A stretch of 64,000 bases of DNA from Acidobacteriaceae bacterium (GCA_031296325.1 JARLFY010000018.1:1-64000); one strand, 5' to 3'. Positions 35,322 through 44,491 are shown, counted from the stretch's first letter. Made by a program: numbers and translations. The notes: generated by a model not told the origin, from the letters alone.

Positions 35322-38318
35322 TCACGGCCCCTGTTGGATCGATACCGTAGCGAATCCCTGCGTACCGGTTGACATGGCGATTTTGGTCACCTCGGCGACT
35401 CCCGCAATCTTCATGGGAACGAAGCTGATCGTTCCTCCTGCGTTTGAGACGGCGGAGGTTGGCGTCGCGACGGCCAGCAGCGGAGTCACCGGACAGCGTC
35501 CGCGCGTTGGACACGGCATCGCCACCGCGCTCGCCGTCTGGTAGAGGGAGACCGCAGAGCTGGCCACCGGATCGCTACTCGTGTCGGTCACCATCGCGCC
35601 GACCGGAGCGAAGGTTCCCGCCAAAGCGATAGACTGATTCGCTCCGCTGGTCAGCGCCAGTCGCCACGCCGACGGATCGACACCCACGGACGCGAAGCTT
35701 GCGCACACAGCGGCTGGAATCGTCCACACGCAGGCCTGCCCCGTCGCCTGCACCCCTGCCGCCAGCGGCCCTGCCACCGCCGCAGTCTGCGCCACTCCGT
35801 TTGCGTCGATCAGGCTCGTTCCCGGCGAGACGGTCATAGCCCCAGATCCGGTCCAACTCACCGTCGTTTCCACCACCGCCGCGCCGTTCTGGATGACGCT
35901 TACCTGCGGAGTCCAGATCGCCGTCGCTCCTGCCGCAATGTACTCCACCGATTGCAGCATCGTCACACTGCGCGCAACCGCCAACAGCGTCGTCGTCTGC
36001 ACCGCGCCCACCGCCGCCGCCTGTACCGAGACCGTTCCGAAGGCCGTCGGAGTCAGCAGCGTCGAAGCCGTTCCAGTCGAGTCCGTCAGCAAGACGCAGG
36101 GCGTCACCGCGCAGCCGCTCAGTTGTGCCGCAACGCTGCCCGTCAGCGTAGAGAAGGTCACCGGCATGCCCGCCACCGGCGTCACGCCGTCGCCCAGAAA
36201 CACGCGCACCGCGAAGGGGACCGCCGCAGTCGTTCCCACTGACACTGGCCCAATCGGCACAGAGAGCAGAGCCATCCGATCCGGCGCGACGGCGCTGCTA
36301 TAGGTCAGCGCGCCCGTCATCACTGTCGATCCTCCCGTGGAGAGATCGATCACCGAAACATCGACCTGCCCCGTTGGATTCGCCGCAAACGCGCTCTCTG
36401 CCGGGGCCACGGCGACGATCGTCGATGCCGTCCAACTGGCCACCACCGCCGTTACGCCATTCACCGTAACCTTGTTGCCTGCGCGGAATCCCATCCCACT
36501 GATCGTAATCAGTCCGCCGCTCGGGCTGACGCTCGCGGGAGCGACCGAGTCCGCATAGAGTACGCGCGCCTGGTACGCGAAGTCTGGCCGCCCATCGCCT
36601 CGCGCATCCGCAATGACGAAGCGCAGAGCCTCGGCTTGCGTCGTCGCAACGCTGGTCGCCGTCATTCCCAGCGTCGTTGTGTTGAATGCGGAAGCTGTCG
36701 CCGCAACCGTCGGCAGGGTTCCCGTAGCATCGCCTTCGGCCCACACTCCGATCAGAGGCATCGCCTTCCTTGTCGTTGCCAGTCCGCTCTCGTCCAGAGC
36801 CGTCACCTCCAGCGTAGCCGTTCTCCCCGCCTGTGCGTTGAAGCTCGACCAGGCCGAATGCTCATGCGCGCACAACACCGCCGTCCACCATCCTCCTGCC
36901 GCAACCGATGCCGGAGACGACTCTACACCGTCGCCGCTGGTATCGCAGTTGCTCGCCGCATCGCTCGGCGCAAAGTCGGTCTCCACTGCGCTCCATGGGT
37001 ACAGATTCACCTGCAAGGGATATTGAGTGTACTTGCTCTGCGAGGCTCCAGAAGGAGTGACTTGTCCTGATCCATAAGGCCCGACCGCATGTGTTCCAAC
37101 GTACAGCGGATTGATCGCCTCAGTCGTTATCAAACCCAGCATTGGGCCGTTCTGTGCATTCGCAGGATCGATATCCGGAACCCAGCCCATGTAGTAGAAG
37201 CCCTCGCGTTGGCCGTCCGTTGTCCCCATGCTCTCGGTCAACCCGGAGGCGACTCCCGTCACCGGGTTCCCGGCATTCTGCTGAAACGAATATCCGCTCA
37301 CGGCAGACACATCCTCCCACGGCTCGGGAATCGACCACCCGCCCTGCTGGCGCTGCAACACCACATTGACTCCCTGCATTCCTTCGCCTGTAGGAAAGCT
37401 CACCGTTCCGTAGGCAACGCTGGCCTGCGTGTAGCTCCATATCTTTCCCCCCGCAGGAGGAGTAACGGGAAACGAGTACATCACCGACATCGGATAGAGC
37501 GACGAGATCGACGCCACATCGTCGTCGCGCAGAGTAAACGGCTGTTGCAGGCAAAGGTAGGTGTATGCGCCGCACACAATGTCGATCGGATGCATGATCG
37601 GCCAGTGCAGTGCCTGGTTGGCTGTTGCCTGTGGATTTCCTGTGAAAACATTGTCGTTGGTCTGCGACCAGCCCAGCCCGAGTACTCGCCCGAAGGCCCG
37701 CTCCAACTGGTATTGCAACTGGTACTGCTGCTGCGGCAAAGCTCCGGTGCAGCGCCCATTCAACACCAGAATCGCGTGCTGGATCACTCCTGCTGTGGAG
37801 ATCGAGTCCACACTCTCCGTTACTCCATTCTGGCGACACTCCGCCGGGTTGCTCGCCCCTCCACCCAGCAGCATGTCCGTCACCGAGCCGTCGCTGTCAT
37901 AGATCACCGCAATCGGAATTGCCGCGTAGTTTGTACTCTGCACATCACTCGGAAAGACCGGCCCGTTTACCCCCAGATAGGAGTTCGCCGCACTCACATG
38001 CTCGGCCAAAGCTCCTCCGTGGCTGACTACGATCGACGCGGTCGGAACGTTCCATACGCTGGCCGCCGCCGCTACAATCGCATCGGCGGCGGCGTGGTTC
38101 ACCGAAGCGCTCAAGTCTCCCGGATCGGTAAAGTAGCTTGGATTTATGTCCCAACCCACCGGAATCCCGCTATTTGTGAAGTAGGGTGGGCCGGTCACCC
38201 AGCGCGGCCCCGCCGCTCCCGCGTTGATCGCCACGCCCAGCGCTGTCAGCAAGACGACGGCCTGTCTCCAGCCAAGTCCTCTCGGCCCGATCTCGATTCC
38301 CGCCTCAGCGCGTCGCAT
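35322..38318 (-). CDS. Large secreted matrixin-like protein with IPT/Ig-like domains, zinc site lost
   Basis: 998 residues. Signal peptide ends near INAGAAG. The N-terminal ~250 residues resemble secreted metzincins: WDINPSYFTDP..., then LERAFGRVLGLGWSQ (about 205-219) aligns with HExGHxLGLGHS, and WPIMHPID with the Met-turn, but all three zinc His and the Glu are replaced (R, A, R, W). An IPT/TIG domain (SPSGGLITISGMGFRAGNKVTVNG) and Big_1-like domains (VAGMPVTFSTLTGS) follow. A non-catalytic binding role is inferred. AGAAGG 6 nt before ATG at 38318, which overlaps the stop of the upstream gene by 14 nt, fixes the start and implies coupling. Confidence 0.85.
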   Translation of the reverse strand: MRRAEAGIEIGPRGLGWRQAVVLLTALGVAINAGAAGPRWVTGPPYFTNSGIPVGWDINPSYFTDPGDLSASVNHAAADAIVAAAASVWNVPTASIVVSHGGALAEHVSAANSYLGVNGPVFPSDVQSTNYAAIPIAVIYDSDGSVTDMLLGGGASNPAECRQNGVTESVDSISTAGVIQHAILVLNGRCTGALPQQQYQLQYQLERAFGRVLGLGWSQTNDNVFTGNPQATANQALHWPIMHPIDIVCGAYTYLCLQQPFTLRDDDVASISSLYPMSVMYSFPVTPPAGGKIWSYTQASVAYGTVSFPTGEGMQGVNVVLQRQQGGWSIPEPWEDVSAVSGYSFQQNAGNPVTGVASGLTESMGTTDGQREGFYYMGWVPDIDPANAQNGPMLGLITTEAINPLYVGTHAVGPYGSGQVTPSGASQSKYTQYPLQVNLYPWSAVETDFAPSDAASNCDTSGDGVESSPASVAAGGWWTAVLCAHEHSAWSSFNAQAGRTATLEVTALDESGLATTRKAMPLIGVWAEGDATGTLPTVAATASAFNTTTLGMTATSVATTQAEALRFVIADARGDGRPDFAYQARVLYADSVAPASVSPSGGLITISGMGFRAGNKVTVNGVTAVVASWTASTIVAVAPAESAFAANPTGQVDVSVIDLSTGGSTVMTGALTYSSAVAPDRMALLSVPIGPVSVGTTAAVPFAVRVFLGDGVTPVAGMPVTFSTLTGSVAAQLSGCAVTPCVLLTDSTGTASTLLTPTAFGTVSVQAAAVGAVQTTTLLAVARSVTMLQSVEYIAAGATAIWTPQVSVIQNGAAVVETTVSWTGSGAMTVSPGTSLIDANGVAQTAAVAGPLAAGVQATGQACVWTIPAAVCASFASVGVDPSAWRLALTSGANQSIALAGTFAPVGAMVTDTSSDPVASSAVSLYQTASAVAMPCPTRGRCPVTPLLAVATPTSAVSNAGGTISFVPMKIAGVAEVTKIAMSTGTQGFATVSIQQGP

Positions 38319-38994
38319 GCTCGGCCTTCTCCCAACTCCGCAGCAAACCCAGAACCGTCGCGTATCCCGCACTCTGCGCGTCGGAGGAGGTCGTAGCCGC
38401 AGACGCAGTGTCCACCACTACGTCCGAGCCAGCAACCTCAGCCGACGGCCTCGCCTGCAACCGCGCACTCTCGGCCCTGTACGTCATCGTGCGAACCACC
38501 CGCGTCCCCACCCAGCGCAGATCCGCCACACGTCCATCCACCAGCAAAGAGTTCTTCGTCGAAGCCGCTGCGTCCCCAACCTTCGGCCCCGTGCCGCGAA
38601 TCGGAATGGCTCCATCCATCCCTCCCACCGGAGAACTCAGCCCCGCCGCGCTCGGCGGATAGAGCAGCATCAGGTACCTCTGACCGACGTGAAACGGCTC
38701 GTCCTCCGCTGGGCACAATCCAGCCCACTCGCGCAGCGTGTAGGCCTCTCCGCTCACCCCCCGGATCGCGTCCTCCACGGCAAAATCAATCTCCACCACG
38801 CCGGTCGAGCCGCCCGTTCCCGGCAGCCGACGCACCCCCGTCACCTCTCCCGTAAAGATGACCCCGGCCTGCCGCGTCATCGCCCGCAGCGCCTCATGGG
38901 TCGTCTGCGGAGGAGTCGCCTGCGCCAGCCCGAACTCCGTTCCCAGAGCCAGAGCCAAGGCGCAGCCCATTCGCAACGCCCATCTCTTCGCCAT
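38305..38994 (-). CDS. Secreted NTR/TIMP-like hypothetical protein
   Basis: 229 residues. Signal peptide MAKRWALRMGCALALALGTEFGLAQA; then AGVIFTGEVTGVRRLP, VEIDFAVEDAIRGVSGEAYTLREWAGLCP, FHVGQRYLMLLYPP, an arrangement like an OB-fold NTR/TIMP-type domain. It is translationally coupled to the pseudo-metzincin gene (14-nt overlap). TIMP-like inhibitors bind metzincins, so the pairing suggests a complex, but the fold call is by eye. The C-terminal ~60 residues are low complexity. Confidence 0.65.
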   Translation of the reverse strand: MAKRWALRMGCALALALGTEFGLAQATPPQTTHEALRAMTRQAGVIFTGEVTGVRRLPGTGGSTGVVEIDFAVEDAIRGVSGEAYTLREWAGLCPAEDEPFHVGQRYLMLLYPPSAAGLSSPVGGMDGAIPIRGTGPKVGDAAASTKNSLLVDGRVADLRWVGTRVVRTMTYRAESARLQARPSAEVAGSDVVVDTASAATTSSDAQSAGYATVLGLLRSWEKAEHATR

Positions 38995-39128
38995 AGCGCA
39001 CCTCCACCGTTACCCAGTCTTTCGTCATGGGTACGAAGGCGTGCGTCATTGTCGCGTTCTCACACAATACTGTCGCGGAATCGGACATCCAGAGCGTCTT
39101 CATCGTTACAGCAAGGTAGGAAAACAAT

Positions 39129-39160
39129 TGTCATTCTGAGCGAAGCGAAGAATCCCCGCT
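39129..39160 (+). repeat. Dispersed palindromic repeat, type B
   Basis: TGTCATTCTGAGCGAAGCGA then AGAATCCCCGCT. Its end reaches the stop codon of the flavin reductase gene (TAG, 39159-39161). Confidence 0.85.
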
Positions 39161-39689
39161 ATGGCATCTTCGACTTCAGTTGGATCATTTCGCCGTCCAC
39201 CGCAAATCGTCCAAACCCGTGATGGTGGATGGTCTTCGGATTCTTCTGCGCCGGGTCGATCCACGCCTTGACCACCTCAAGAATAAAGAGGTTGTACTTG
39301 TTGACCAGGCGAGTATCGACCACCTTGCACTCCAGATTGGCGAAGCATTCGACCACCAGCGGCGCGACCACGCACTCGGCGGGTCTCGGCGTCAGATGGA
39401 ACTTCGCAAACTTGTCCGTATCTAGGCCCGAGCAGTTGCCGATCTCCACGACCTTGGGGGCAAGTTCCAGCGACGGAATGGCGATGACGCATTGTTTGGT
39501 GGCGCGCAACGCGGCAAAGCTGTAATCGGCGTTGCTGACGACGCAGGCGACCAGCGGCGGAGTGAACTCGACCATCGTCTGCCAGGACATCGCCATGACG
39601 TTGGCGCGCCCCTTGCGAGCGGTCGTCAGCAAGACCACCGGTCCCGGTTCCAGCAATTGATAGACCTTCGATAACGCCAGATCTTTCAT
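39159..39689 (-). CDS. Flavin reductase family protein
   Basis: 176 residues with the FMN-binding split-barrel fold of flavin reductase-like proteins: YQLLEPGPVVLLTTARKGRANVMAMSWQTMVEFTPPLVACVVSNADYSFAALRATKQCVIAIP, GLDTDKFAKFHLTPRPA, and NLFILEVVKAWIDP. Probably binds FMN and reduces it or a small substrate with NAD(P)H; partner unknown. The final codon lies at the edge of a type B palindromic repeat. Confidence 0.85.
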   Translation of the reverse strand: MKDLALSKVYQLLEPGPVVLLTTARKGRANVMAMSWQTMVEFTPPLVACVVSNADYSFAALRATKQCVIAIPSLELAPKVVEIGNCSGLDTDKFAKFHLTPRPAECVVAPLVVECFANLECKVVDTRLVNKYNLFILEVVKAWIDPAQKNPKTIHHHGFGRFAVDGEMIQLKSKMP

Positions 39690-39718
39690 ACGGTCACTGC
39701 TCCTGAAACCTTGTAGAT

Positions 39719-41422
39719 TCAGACTTTGCGTTCATACGGGACGTAGACTGGCTCCCATATATTCGCCTGAATCTGCTGCTTCAACTCCTCTTCGTCGGCC
39801 ACCTGAGCCTGCCCCTCGCGCAGAGCCTGCCGTCCCACGGCCAGAGCGATCGAGCGGCTGAGCTTGCGCGCGGTTGCGATCGACGGCAGCAGGCTGGCCG
39901 TCTTGTCCTTTGCCGTGGGCACCAGCCGCGCCAGTTCCTTGGCTGCTGCCAGAATCATCGCATCGGTGACGCGCCTCGCCTTGGCCGAAATAATTCCCAA
40001 TGCCAGCCCGGGAAAGATGTAGGAGTTATTGGTTTGGACGATGGGGATCGTCTTTCCGGCAAACTCCACCGGCCCAAACGGGCTTCCAGTTCCGATCAGA
40101 GCGCGTCCCTCGGTCCAGTTCATCAGGTCCTGCGGTTTGGCTTCGCAGCAGGAGATGGGGTTGGAGAGCGGGAGCAGGATCGGTCGTTCAGCGTGCTTGG
40201 CCATCTCGCGGATCGCCTCTTCGCTGAAGGCTCCCGCCTGGCCGGAGACGCCGATCAGCACGGTCGGCTTGGCGTGGCGCGCCACATCCAGCAGATCGAT
40301 CTCCCCGTTGGTATGGTGCCAATCCTTGACCTCCTGCTTGCTGCGAGCGTAGGGAAGCTGCTCGGATCGAACGCCCTTACCCCCCTCGACGATCAGCCCG
40401 TAGCGGCCAATCGCGTAGATGCAGCTCCGCGCCTCCGCCTCGGAGACTCCCTTGTCCTGCATCAGTTGCAAGATCAGGTTGGTGATACCGATTCCCGCCG
40501 TGCCGAAGCCCATCACGACGATGCGCTGCTTCTCCAGCGGCACTCCGGTCACGTTGATCGCAGAGAGCAGAGTCGCCGCAGCAATCGCCGCCGTACCCTG
40601 AATGTCGTCGTTGAAGGTGCAGAGCTGATCGCGATAACGATCCAGCAGACGAGTCGCGTTGGTTCGCGCAAAGTCCTCCCACTGCAGGAGAACGTGGGGC
40701 CAGCGCTTCTTTACCGCGCTGACAAAGGTCTCGACGAAGGTGTCGTACTTTTCGCCGCGAATCCGGTGATGTTGCCAGCCAACGTACAGAGGGCAGTCCA
40801 GCCGATCCTGATTGTCGGTTCCCACGTCCAGCAGGATCGGAAGACAATGCTCGGGATGAATGCCGCCGAGAGCGGTGTAGAGAGCCATCTTGCCGATGGG
40901 GATTCCCATTCCTCCCGCGCCTTGATCGCCCAGCCCGAGAATCCGCTCCCCATCGCTGACGACGATGCACTTCACGTCGTCGTAGCACGGATGATTCAGG
41001 ATCTGCTCAATGCGATCCATGTTCGGATAGCTGAGAAACAGGCCGCGCGGCTTCTTCCATATCTCGCTGAAGCGCTGACACCCCTCGCCCACGGTCGGGG
41101 TGTAGACCAGAGGCATCATCTCCTCGATATGGTGAACCAGAAGCGCATAGAACAGCGTCTCGTTCATGTCCTGCAGGTCGCGTAGAGAGCTGTATTGATG
41201 GAAGAGGTCGGGCTGATCACGCAGAAACTGAAGCCGTCGCTTGACCTGTCCTTCAAGACTGCCCACGGTGGGCGGCAACAATCCATGCAGGTCGAATGCG
41301 TCGCGTTCCGAGTTGGAAAATGCCGTCCCCTTGTTGAGTCGGGGAGAGTTAATTAGATCGAATCCAGAAAGAGAAACCTGACAGATCTCGCCGCTTGCGT
41401 CTTGCGGTAGCTCATCGCCCAT
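39719..41422 (-). CDS. maeA: NAD-dependent malic enzyme
   Basis: Oxidative decarboxylation of malate to pyruvate. 567 residues, the size of the NAD-type SfcA/MaeA enzymes: MPLVYTPTVGEGCQRFSEIWKKPRGLFLSYPNMDRI, VVSDGERILGLGDQGAGGMGIPIGKMALYTALGGI (malate and metal binding), FNDDIQGTAAIAAATLL (metal Asp pair), VVMGFGTAGIGITNLIL (NAD Rossmann) and LPLSNP. Active-site Tyr and Lys regions are intact. 29 bp upstream of the flavin reductase on the same strand. Confidence 0.95.
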   Translation of the reverse strand: MGDELPQDASGEICQVSLSGFDLINSPRLNKGTAFSNSERDAFDLHGLLPPTVGSLEGQVKRRLQFLRDQPDLFHQYSSLRDLQDMNETLFYALLVHHIEEMMPLVYTPTVGEGCQRFSEIWKKPRGLFLSYPNMDRIEQILNHPCYDDVKCIVVSDGERILGLGDQGAGGMGIPIGKMALYTALGGIHPEHCLPILLDVGTDNQDRLDCPLYVGWQHHRIRGEKYDTFVETFVSAVKKRWPHVLLQWEDFARTNATRLLDRYRDQLCTFNDDIQGTAAIAAATLLSAINVTGVPLEKQRIVVMGFGTAGIGITNLILQLMQDKGVSEAEARSCIYAIGRYGLIVEGGKGVRSEQLPYARSKQEVKDWHHTNGEIDLLDVARHAKPTVLIGVSGQAGAFSEEAIREMAKHAERPILLPLSNPISCCEAKPQDLMNWTEGRALIGTGSPFGPVEFAGKTIPIVQTNNSYIFPGLALGIISAKARRVTDAMILAAAKELARLVPTAKDKTASLLPSIATARKLSRSIALAVGRQALREGQAQVADEEELKQQIQANIWEPVYVPYERKV

Positions 41423-41548
41423 TCGTATGCTCTCCTGTCCGACTTCATCTCATCGGTTTATAGCCCAATTTTACGCGTAAACGCTGGCTTGCACAGTAAC
41501 GCTAGCCCGCCATGGATGGCAGGAGTCGGGATCCTGAATGTTTTGTGA

Positions 41549-41590
41549 TGGTCGAGGCGGAGAGATTCGAGCCTCCCCCCTTGAATCTAT
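41549..41590 (-). other. tRNA 3'-end-like fragment
   Basis: On the minus strand GGAGG-CTCGAAT-CTCTC resembles a T-arm and is followed by CGCCTCG-A-CCA, the spacing of a tRNA 3' end. No matching acceptor 5' strand or anticodon arm is found upstream, and the T-stem has a mismatch. A degraded tRNA remnant or chance. Confidence 0.22.
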
Positions 41591-41599
41591 CGCAGACTT

Positions 41600-41712
41600 A
41601 ATCTCTTCTCGAATTACTGTAGACCCTAAATTATTTGTCATTCCGTAGCGCAAGCGGAGGTATCTGCTTATGGCTCGCTCTACGACGGTCTACACTATTA
41701 CCGAAAATTCAC
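41600..41712 (+). repeat. Complete palindromic element, type A, overlapping the radical-SAM gene end
   Basis: Ends TCTCGAATTACTGTAGACC (41608) and GGTCTACACTATTACCGAAA (41687) are inverted copies; the core TGTCATTCCGTAGCGCAAGC to TATCTGCTT is 41636-41669. The right end supplies the last four codons and stop of the gene at 41698. Confidence 0.8.
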
Positions 41713-42828
41713 TACGTTCTCATTCGATGCAAGATGGATCTGCTCCAGTCCTGCGGCAGGCTTCGCTTTGGGATGAGCCATCATGCCAGCGATAACCACT
41801 CCAGTGCGCGTATAGGATTTCTCGCAGTCCAGACTCGAGGGTCCGCGCATGTTCCCTTCCATGTAGGCCAGCCCGGGACAGCGCGCGCAGGTTCCACTGT
41901 TATGCGAACAGGTGGAACAGACCGGAAGATCGTTCACCGTAATCGAACGAACCTCGTTCATCTGCGGCGAGTGCTTCCAGATGTCGATGAATTTGGTTGT
42001 ACGCAGGTTTCCCGTGGGCAGAGGGAATTGCACGCAGGGATACACGTCGCCATACGGCGAAATGTAGCAAAAGGTGTGCCCAGCGCTGCATGGCAACATC
42101 TCCATGGCGTCCTCTTCGGCAAGCGGCCCCTTGGGGAGGTCACAGAACTCTTCCGGACTGGTTCCCAGAAGCGAGGGATCGCGAAACACCTGCTGTAGTT
42201 CGGTTTGACCAATGCCCAGATTCAAAATCGAGCGATCGCCATCCATCATTGGAGTAATGGTTGGATCGACCGTGTACTGCGCGCCGAATTCAGCGGCCAG
42301 TTCCTGTACTCCGGTATAGTCCTGAAAATTGTTACGCATCAAGACATTGGCGAAGATTACTTTGACCCCGCGCTCCGCCAGAAGTCTGGCCCCGGCCAGC
42401 GATCTCTTGAACGAACCCGGCAGTTTGCTGATCGCGTCATGCACCTCTGGACGATGCGAGTAGACGCTGATCTGAACCGATTCCGGAGCCAGAGCCTTGA
42501 TTCGATCGGCCTCTGCTTTGTGGATCATCACCGCATTCGTCTTCAGCTTGAGGCAGAACATCAGGCTGCGAGCGTGCTGGGCAATCTCGAAGAAATCGCG
42601 GCGCATCAAAATCTCTCCGCCGCTGAGGGTCAGGAAGAACACGCCGGCCTCGGCCATTTGGTCGAGCAGATCCTTGATCTCGGCAGTGTTCATCTCGCCG
42701 TGATCGTCGTGATCCAGATAGCAATGCACACAGCGCTCGTTGCAGCGATAGGTCAGGTCGAGTTGAACGCCGAGCGGAACGCCCAGCCGCTGGGCCGTGT
42801 TGCTCATCTCACGAATAAGCTGAGTCAT
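41698..42828 (-). CDS. SPASM radical-SAM peptide maturase
   Basis: 376 residues. LDLTYRCNERCVHCYLD contains CxxxCxxC (Cys29, 33, 36) for the SAM-binding 4Fe-4S cluster, with LTLSGGEILMR as the SAM-binding GGE motif. The C-terminal SPASM domain has CSAGHTFCYISPYGDVYPCVQFPLPTGNLR, IWKHSPQM, VCSTCSHNSGTCARCPGLAYMEGN and a last Cys in LDCEKSY, enough for auxiliary clusters. It resembles PqqE/AlbA-type enzymes that crosslink or form thioethers in ribosomal peptides. GGAGG 5 nt before ATG at 42828 sets the start. Last gene of the minus-strand cluster with pqqD-like, kinase, peptidase and precursor; its C-terminal VNFR is encoded by a palindromic element. Confidence 0.92.
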   Translation of the reverse strand: MTQLIREMSNTAQRLGVPLGVQLDLTYRCNERCVHCYLDHDDHGEMNTAEIKDLLDQMAEAGVFFLTLSGGEILMRRDFFEIAQHARSLMFCLKLKTNAVMIHKAEADRIKALAPESVQISVYSHRPEVHDAISKLPGSFKRSLAGARLLAERGVKVIFANVLMRNNFQDYTGVQELAAEFGAQYTVDPTITPMMDGDRSILNLGIGQTELQQVFRDPSLLGTSPEEFCDLPKGPLAEEDAMEMLPCSAGHTFCYISPYGDVYPCVQFPLPTGNLRTTKFIDIWKHSPQMNEVRSITVNDLPVCSTCSHNSGTCARCPGLAYMEGNMRGPSSLDCEKSYTRTGVVIAGMMAHPKAKPAAGLEQIHLASNENVVNFR

Positions 42829-42894
42829 GGCGCCTCCCTTTGTCACTACGAGGATCTGATTGAAATCCGTGGCCCGTATCGCGATGCAGAGAAA

Positions 42895-43191
42895 TTATTG
42901 CGCGTCCACAATGGGTGCATTGGAGACCTTCAGAATGCCATGCTCTTCCAACCCTGCGACCAGTTCCTCGGCATCGCGCAAGGCGACCGCCGGATCCACA
43001 TCGAACTCCGCGCAGAGCTTTCCAGTCACAATATCTGCCAACGGGGTAACTCCATCGGCGGCCTGCCAGATCGCGGTTGCGGTCTGGTTCAGGCTGAACA
43101 GGGTGGAGTCGCGGCCAGACATAATCATCATCTCACCGCCCAGCTTGCGCGCAGCAACGTCTTTGTTTCTAGCGATATAAATAGTGCTCAT
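42895..43191 (-). CDS. PqqD-like RiPP recognition element protein
   Basis: 98 residues. IARNKDVAARKLGGEMMIMSGRDSTLFSLNQTATAIWQAADGVTPLADIVTGKL matches the PqqD fold (winged helix), which binds the leader of a precursor peptide and presents it to a modifying enzyme. ATG at 43191 overlaps the kinase stop (ATGA) and has GGGAG 8 nt upstream. Expected to bind the YLKPAF-containing leader encoded at 44564-44728. Confidence 0.92.
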   Translation of the reverse strand: MSTIYIARNKDVAARKLGGEMMIMSGRDSTLFSLNQTATAIWQAADGVTPLADIVTGKLCAEFDVDPAVALRDAEELVAGLEEHGILKVSNAPIVDAQ

Positions 43192-44003
43192 CCAATTAAC
43201 TCCCAAATGCGTGAATCTGGAACGAAGGTCAGACGCCGAACCGGAACCGTTTGCACCAGATTGCATACGGAGTCGAAGACGTGACCCACCAATTCCGTAT
43301 CGTGGGCGAAGAAAAGCACGCTCTCCATTACTGCACGAACGGCGTCGGCCTCGCTTATTGGATCGATTCGGTTCTCCGGTCCCTGACGAAGCAGATAAAC
43401 GGCCGCCAGCGGCGCACGCACCTTGTCTCCATGCTGTGCGAGTTCCCCTGAAAACGGGGTTCCGAAGGCGATATATCCATCTCCTTCGCGGCGGATATAG
43501 GAGATTTCGTCGGTCAGCAAAGTAGCGTCCGCTGGCGCAAGCCGCGAGATTGTGGTCTTTCCGGCTCCAGAGACTCCGGCGAAGAGGAACGCCCGCCCAT
43601 TGCGCACCACGCTTGCCGAATGCACCAACAAGCCGCCCTGTTTGGCCAGAATCAGCGAATGCACGATGCGAAACGCCGCGTCGATCGCGTAGGGAGCGGC
43701 GGTCTGCCGTATGCGCCCATGGCGCAGGTCCGAATCCAGCTCAGCGTGGAAGTCTCCACGCTCCAGAACCCACCGGCCCTGCTCAAAACGAACGCTGAGA
43801 TCTTCGTCTGGATCGATTGCGCCAGAGAGGCTGGCGGAAGAAACAATCTCCACCTCAAATTTGAAGACAGGCTTTGCCGTCGGATTCACATAAACGCCGT
43901 AACGCTTCTCTAGAATCTCGACAAACTCCGGGCTGGTGGTGCGAACCAGAATCGGCATGGAACCGATTTCTACGACGACATCTTGCGCAGTTGCAGCGAT
44001 CAT
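43188..44003 (-). CDS. HPr(Ser)-kinase-like P-loop kinase of a RiPP cluster
   Basis: 271 residues. An N-terminal domain of about 110 residues precedes an HprK-type kinase domain: LLVHSASVVRNGRAFLFAGVSGAGKTTISRL with Walker A GVSGAGKT (143-150), LLTDEISYIRREGDGYIAFGTPFSGEL and EAVYLLRQG-like APLAAVYLLRQGPENRIDPI. It lacks the regulatory domain of true HprK. Homologues in lasso-peptide clusters phosphorylate a C-terminal Ser of the precursor; the precursor here ends in Ser. The ATG at 44003 overlaps the peptidase stop (TGATG). Confidence 0.9.
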   Translation of the reverse strand: MIAATAQDVVVEIGSMPILVRTTSPEFVEILEKRYGVYVNPTAKPVFKFEVEIVSSASLSGAIDPDEDLSVRFEQGRWVLERGDFHAELDSDLRHGRIRQTAAPYAIDAAFRIVHSLILAKQGGLLVHSASVVRNGRAFLFAGVSGAGKTTISRLAPADATLLTDEISYIRREGDGYIAFGTPFSGELAQHGDKVRAPLAAVYLLRQGPENRIDPISEADAVRAVMESVLFFAHDTELVGHVFDSVCNLVQTVPVRRLTFVPDSRIWELIG

Positions 44004-44491
44004 CAACCTCCCCACAGCAGAGTGTTTCTTCTTTTCAGTCTTCCCAGGCGAAGCAGGAGTCGAACGCAAAGTTCCGAGCGTTGCAAGATTCGGGATACGA
44101 CGCCATTTCTCCAAACGGGAGTGAGGGCGACCGGACGACCGTCTCGGATGATGGAGACCACCGCACCCAGAACTTCATCGCGTCGGAAAGGGAGATCGTC
44201 GTGCGGGAGCGAATCGCCCTGCGTGACGAAGAGATCGCCCCGTTGCTCAACCAATCTGTGGGCTACAAACGCCTGATTGCGATAGCACAAGACCTGTTCG
44301 CCGGGAAGAAGTTGCTCCGCGCATTGCTTGCGAACGGTAAGAATATCTCCAGGCCACACCGAGGGGAGCATACTGGTTCCCGTGACCTTCAAACGGACTT
44401 CTCCGAATTGGCGGAGAGCTTCGACCGCCAGATCACGCTTGGCTGCCTCGTGAACCTCTCCGACCCGATCCATCGAATTACATCTTTCCAT
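44003..44491 (-). CDS. S24/S26 signal-peptidase-like protease of the RiPP cluster
   Basis: About 162 residues. VTGTSMLPSVWPGDILTV has the nucleophile Ser (about Ser40) in the SxMxP motif; LLPGEQVLCYRNQAFVAHRLVEQRGDLFVTQGDSLPHDD has His where E. coli leader peptidase has the general-base Lys, like the ER/SipW-type signal peptidases, and DEVLGAVVSI closes the core. No clear N-terminal membrane anchor; a weakly hydrophobic C-terminal stretch. It could remove the leader of the precursor. Start not certain: ATG 44491 or 44473. Confidence 0.85.
   Translation of the reverse strand: MERCNSMDRVGEVHEAAKRDLAVEALRQFGEVRLKVTGTSMLPSVWPGDILTVRKQCAEQLLPGEQVLCYRNQAFVAHRLVEQRGDLFVTQGDSLPHDDLPFRRDEVLGAVVSIIRDGRPVALTPVWRNGVVSRILQRSELCVRLLLRLGRLKRRNTLLWGG

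Noticed and set aside
37089-38396. 435-codon plus-strand open frame
   Set aside because: Shadow of the pseudo-metzincin gene; no signal, motif or ribosome site.
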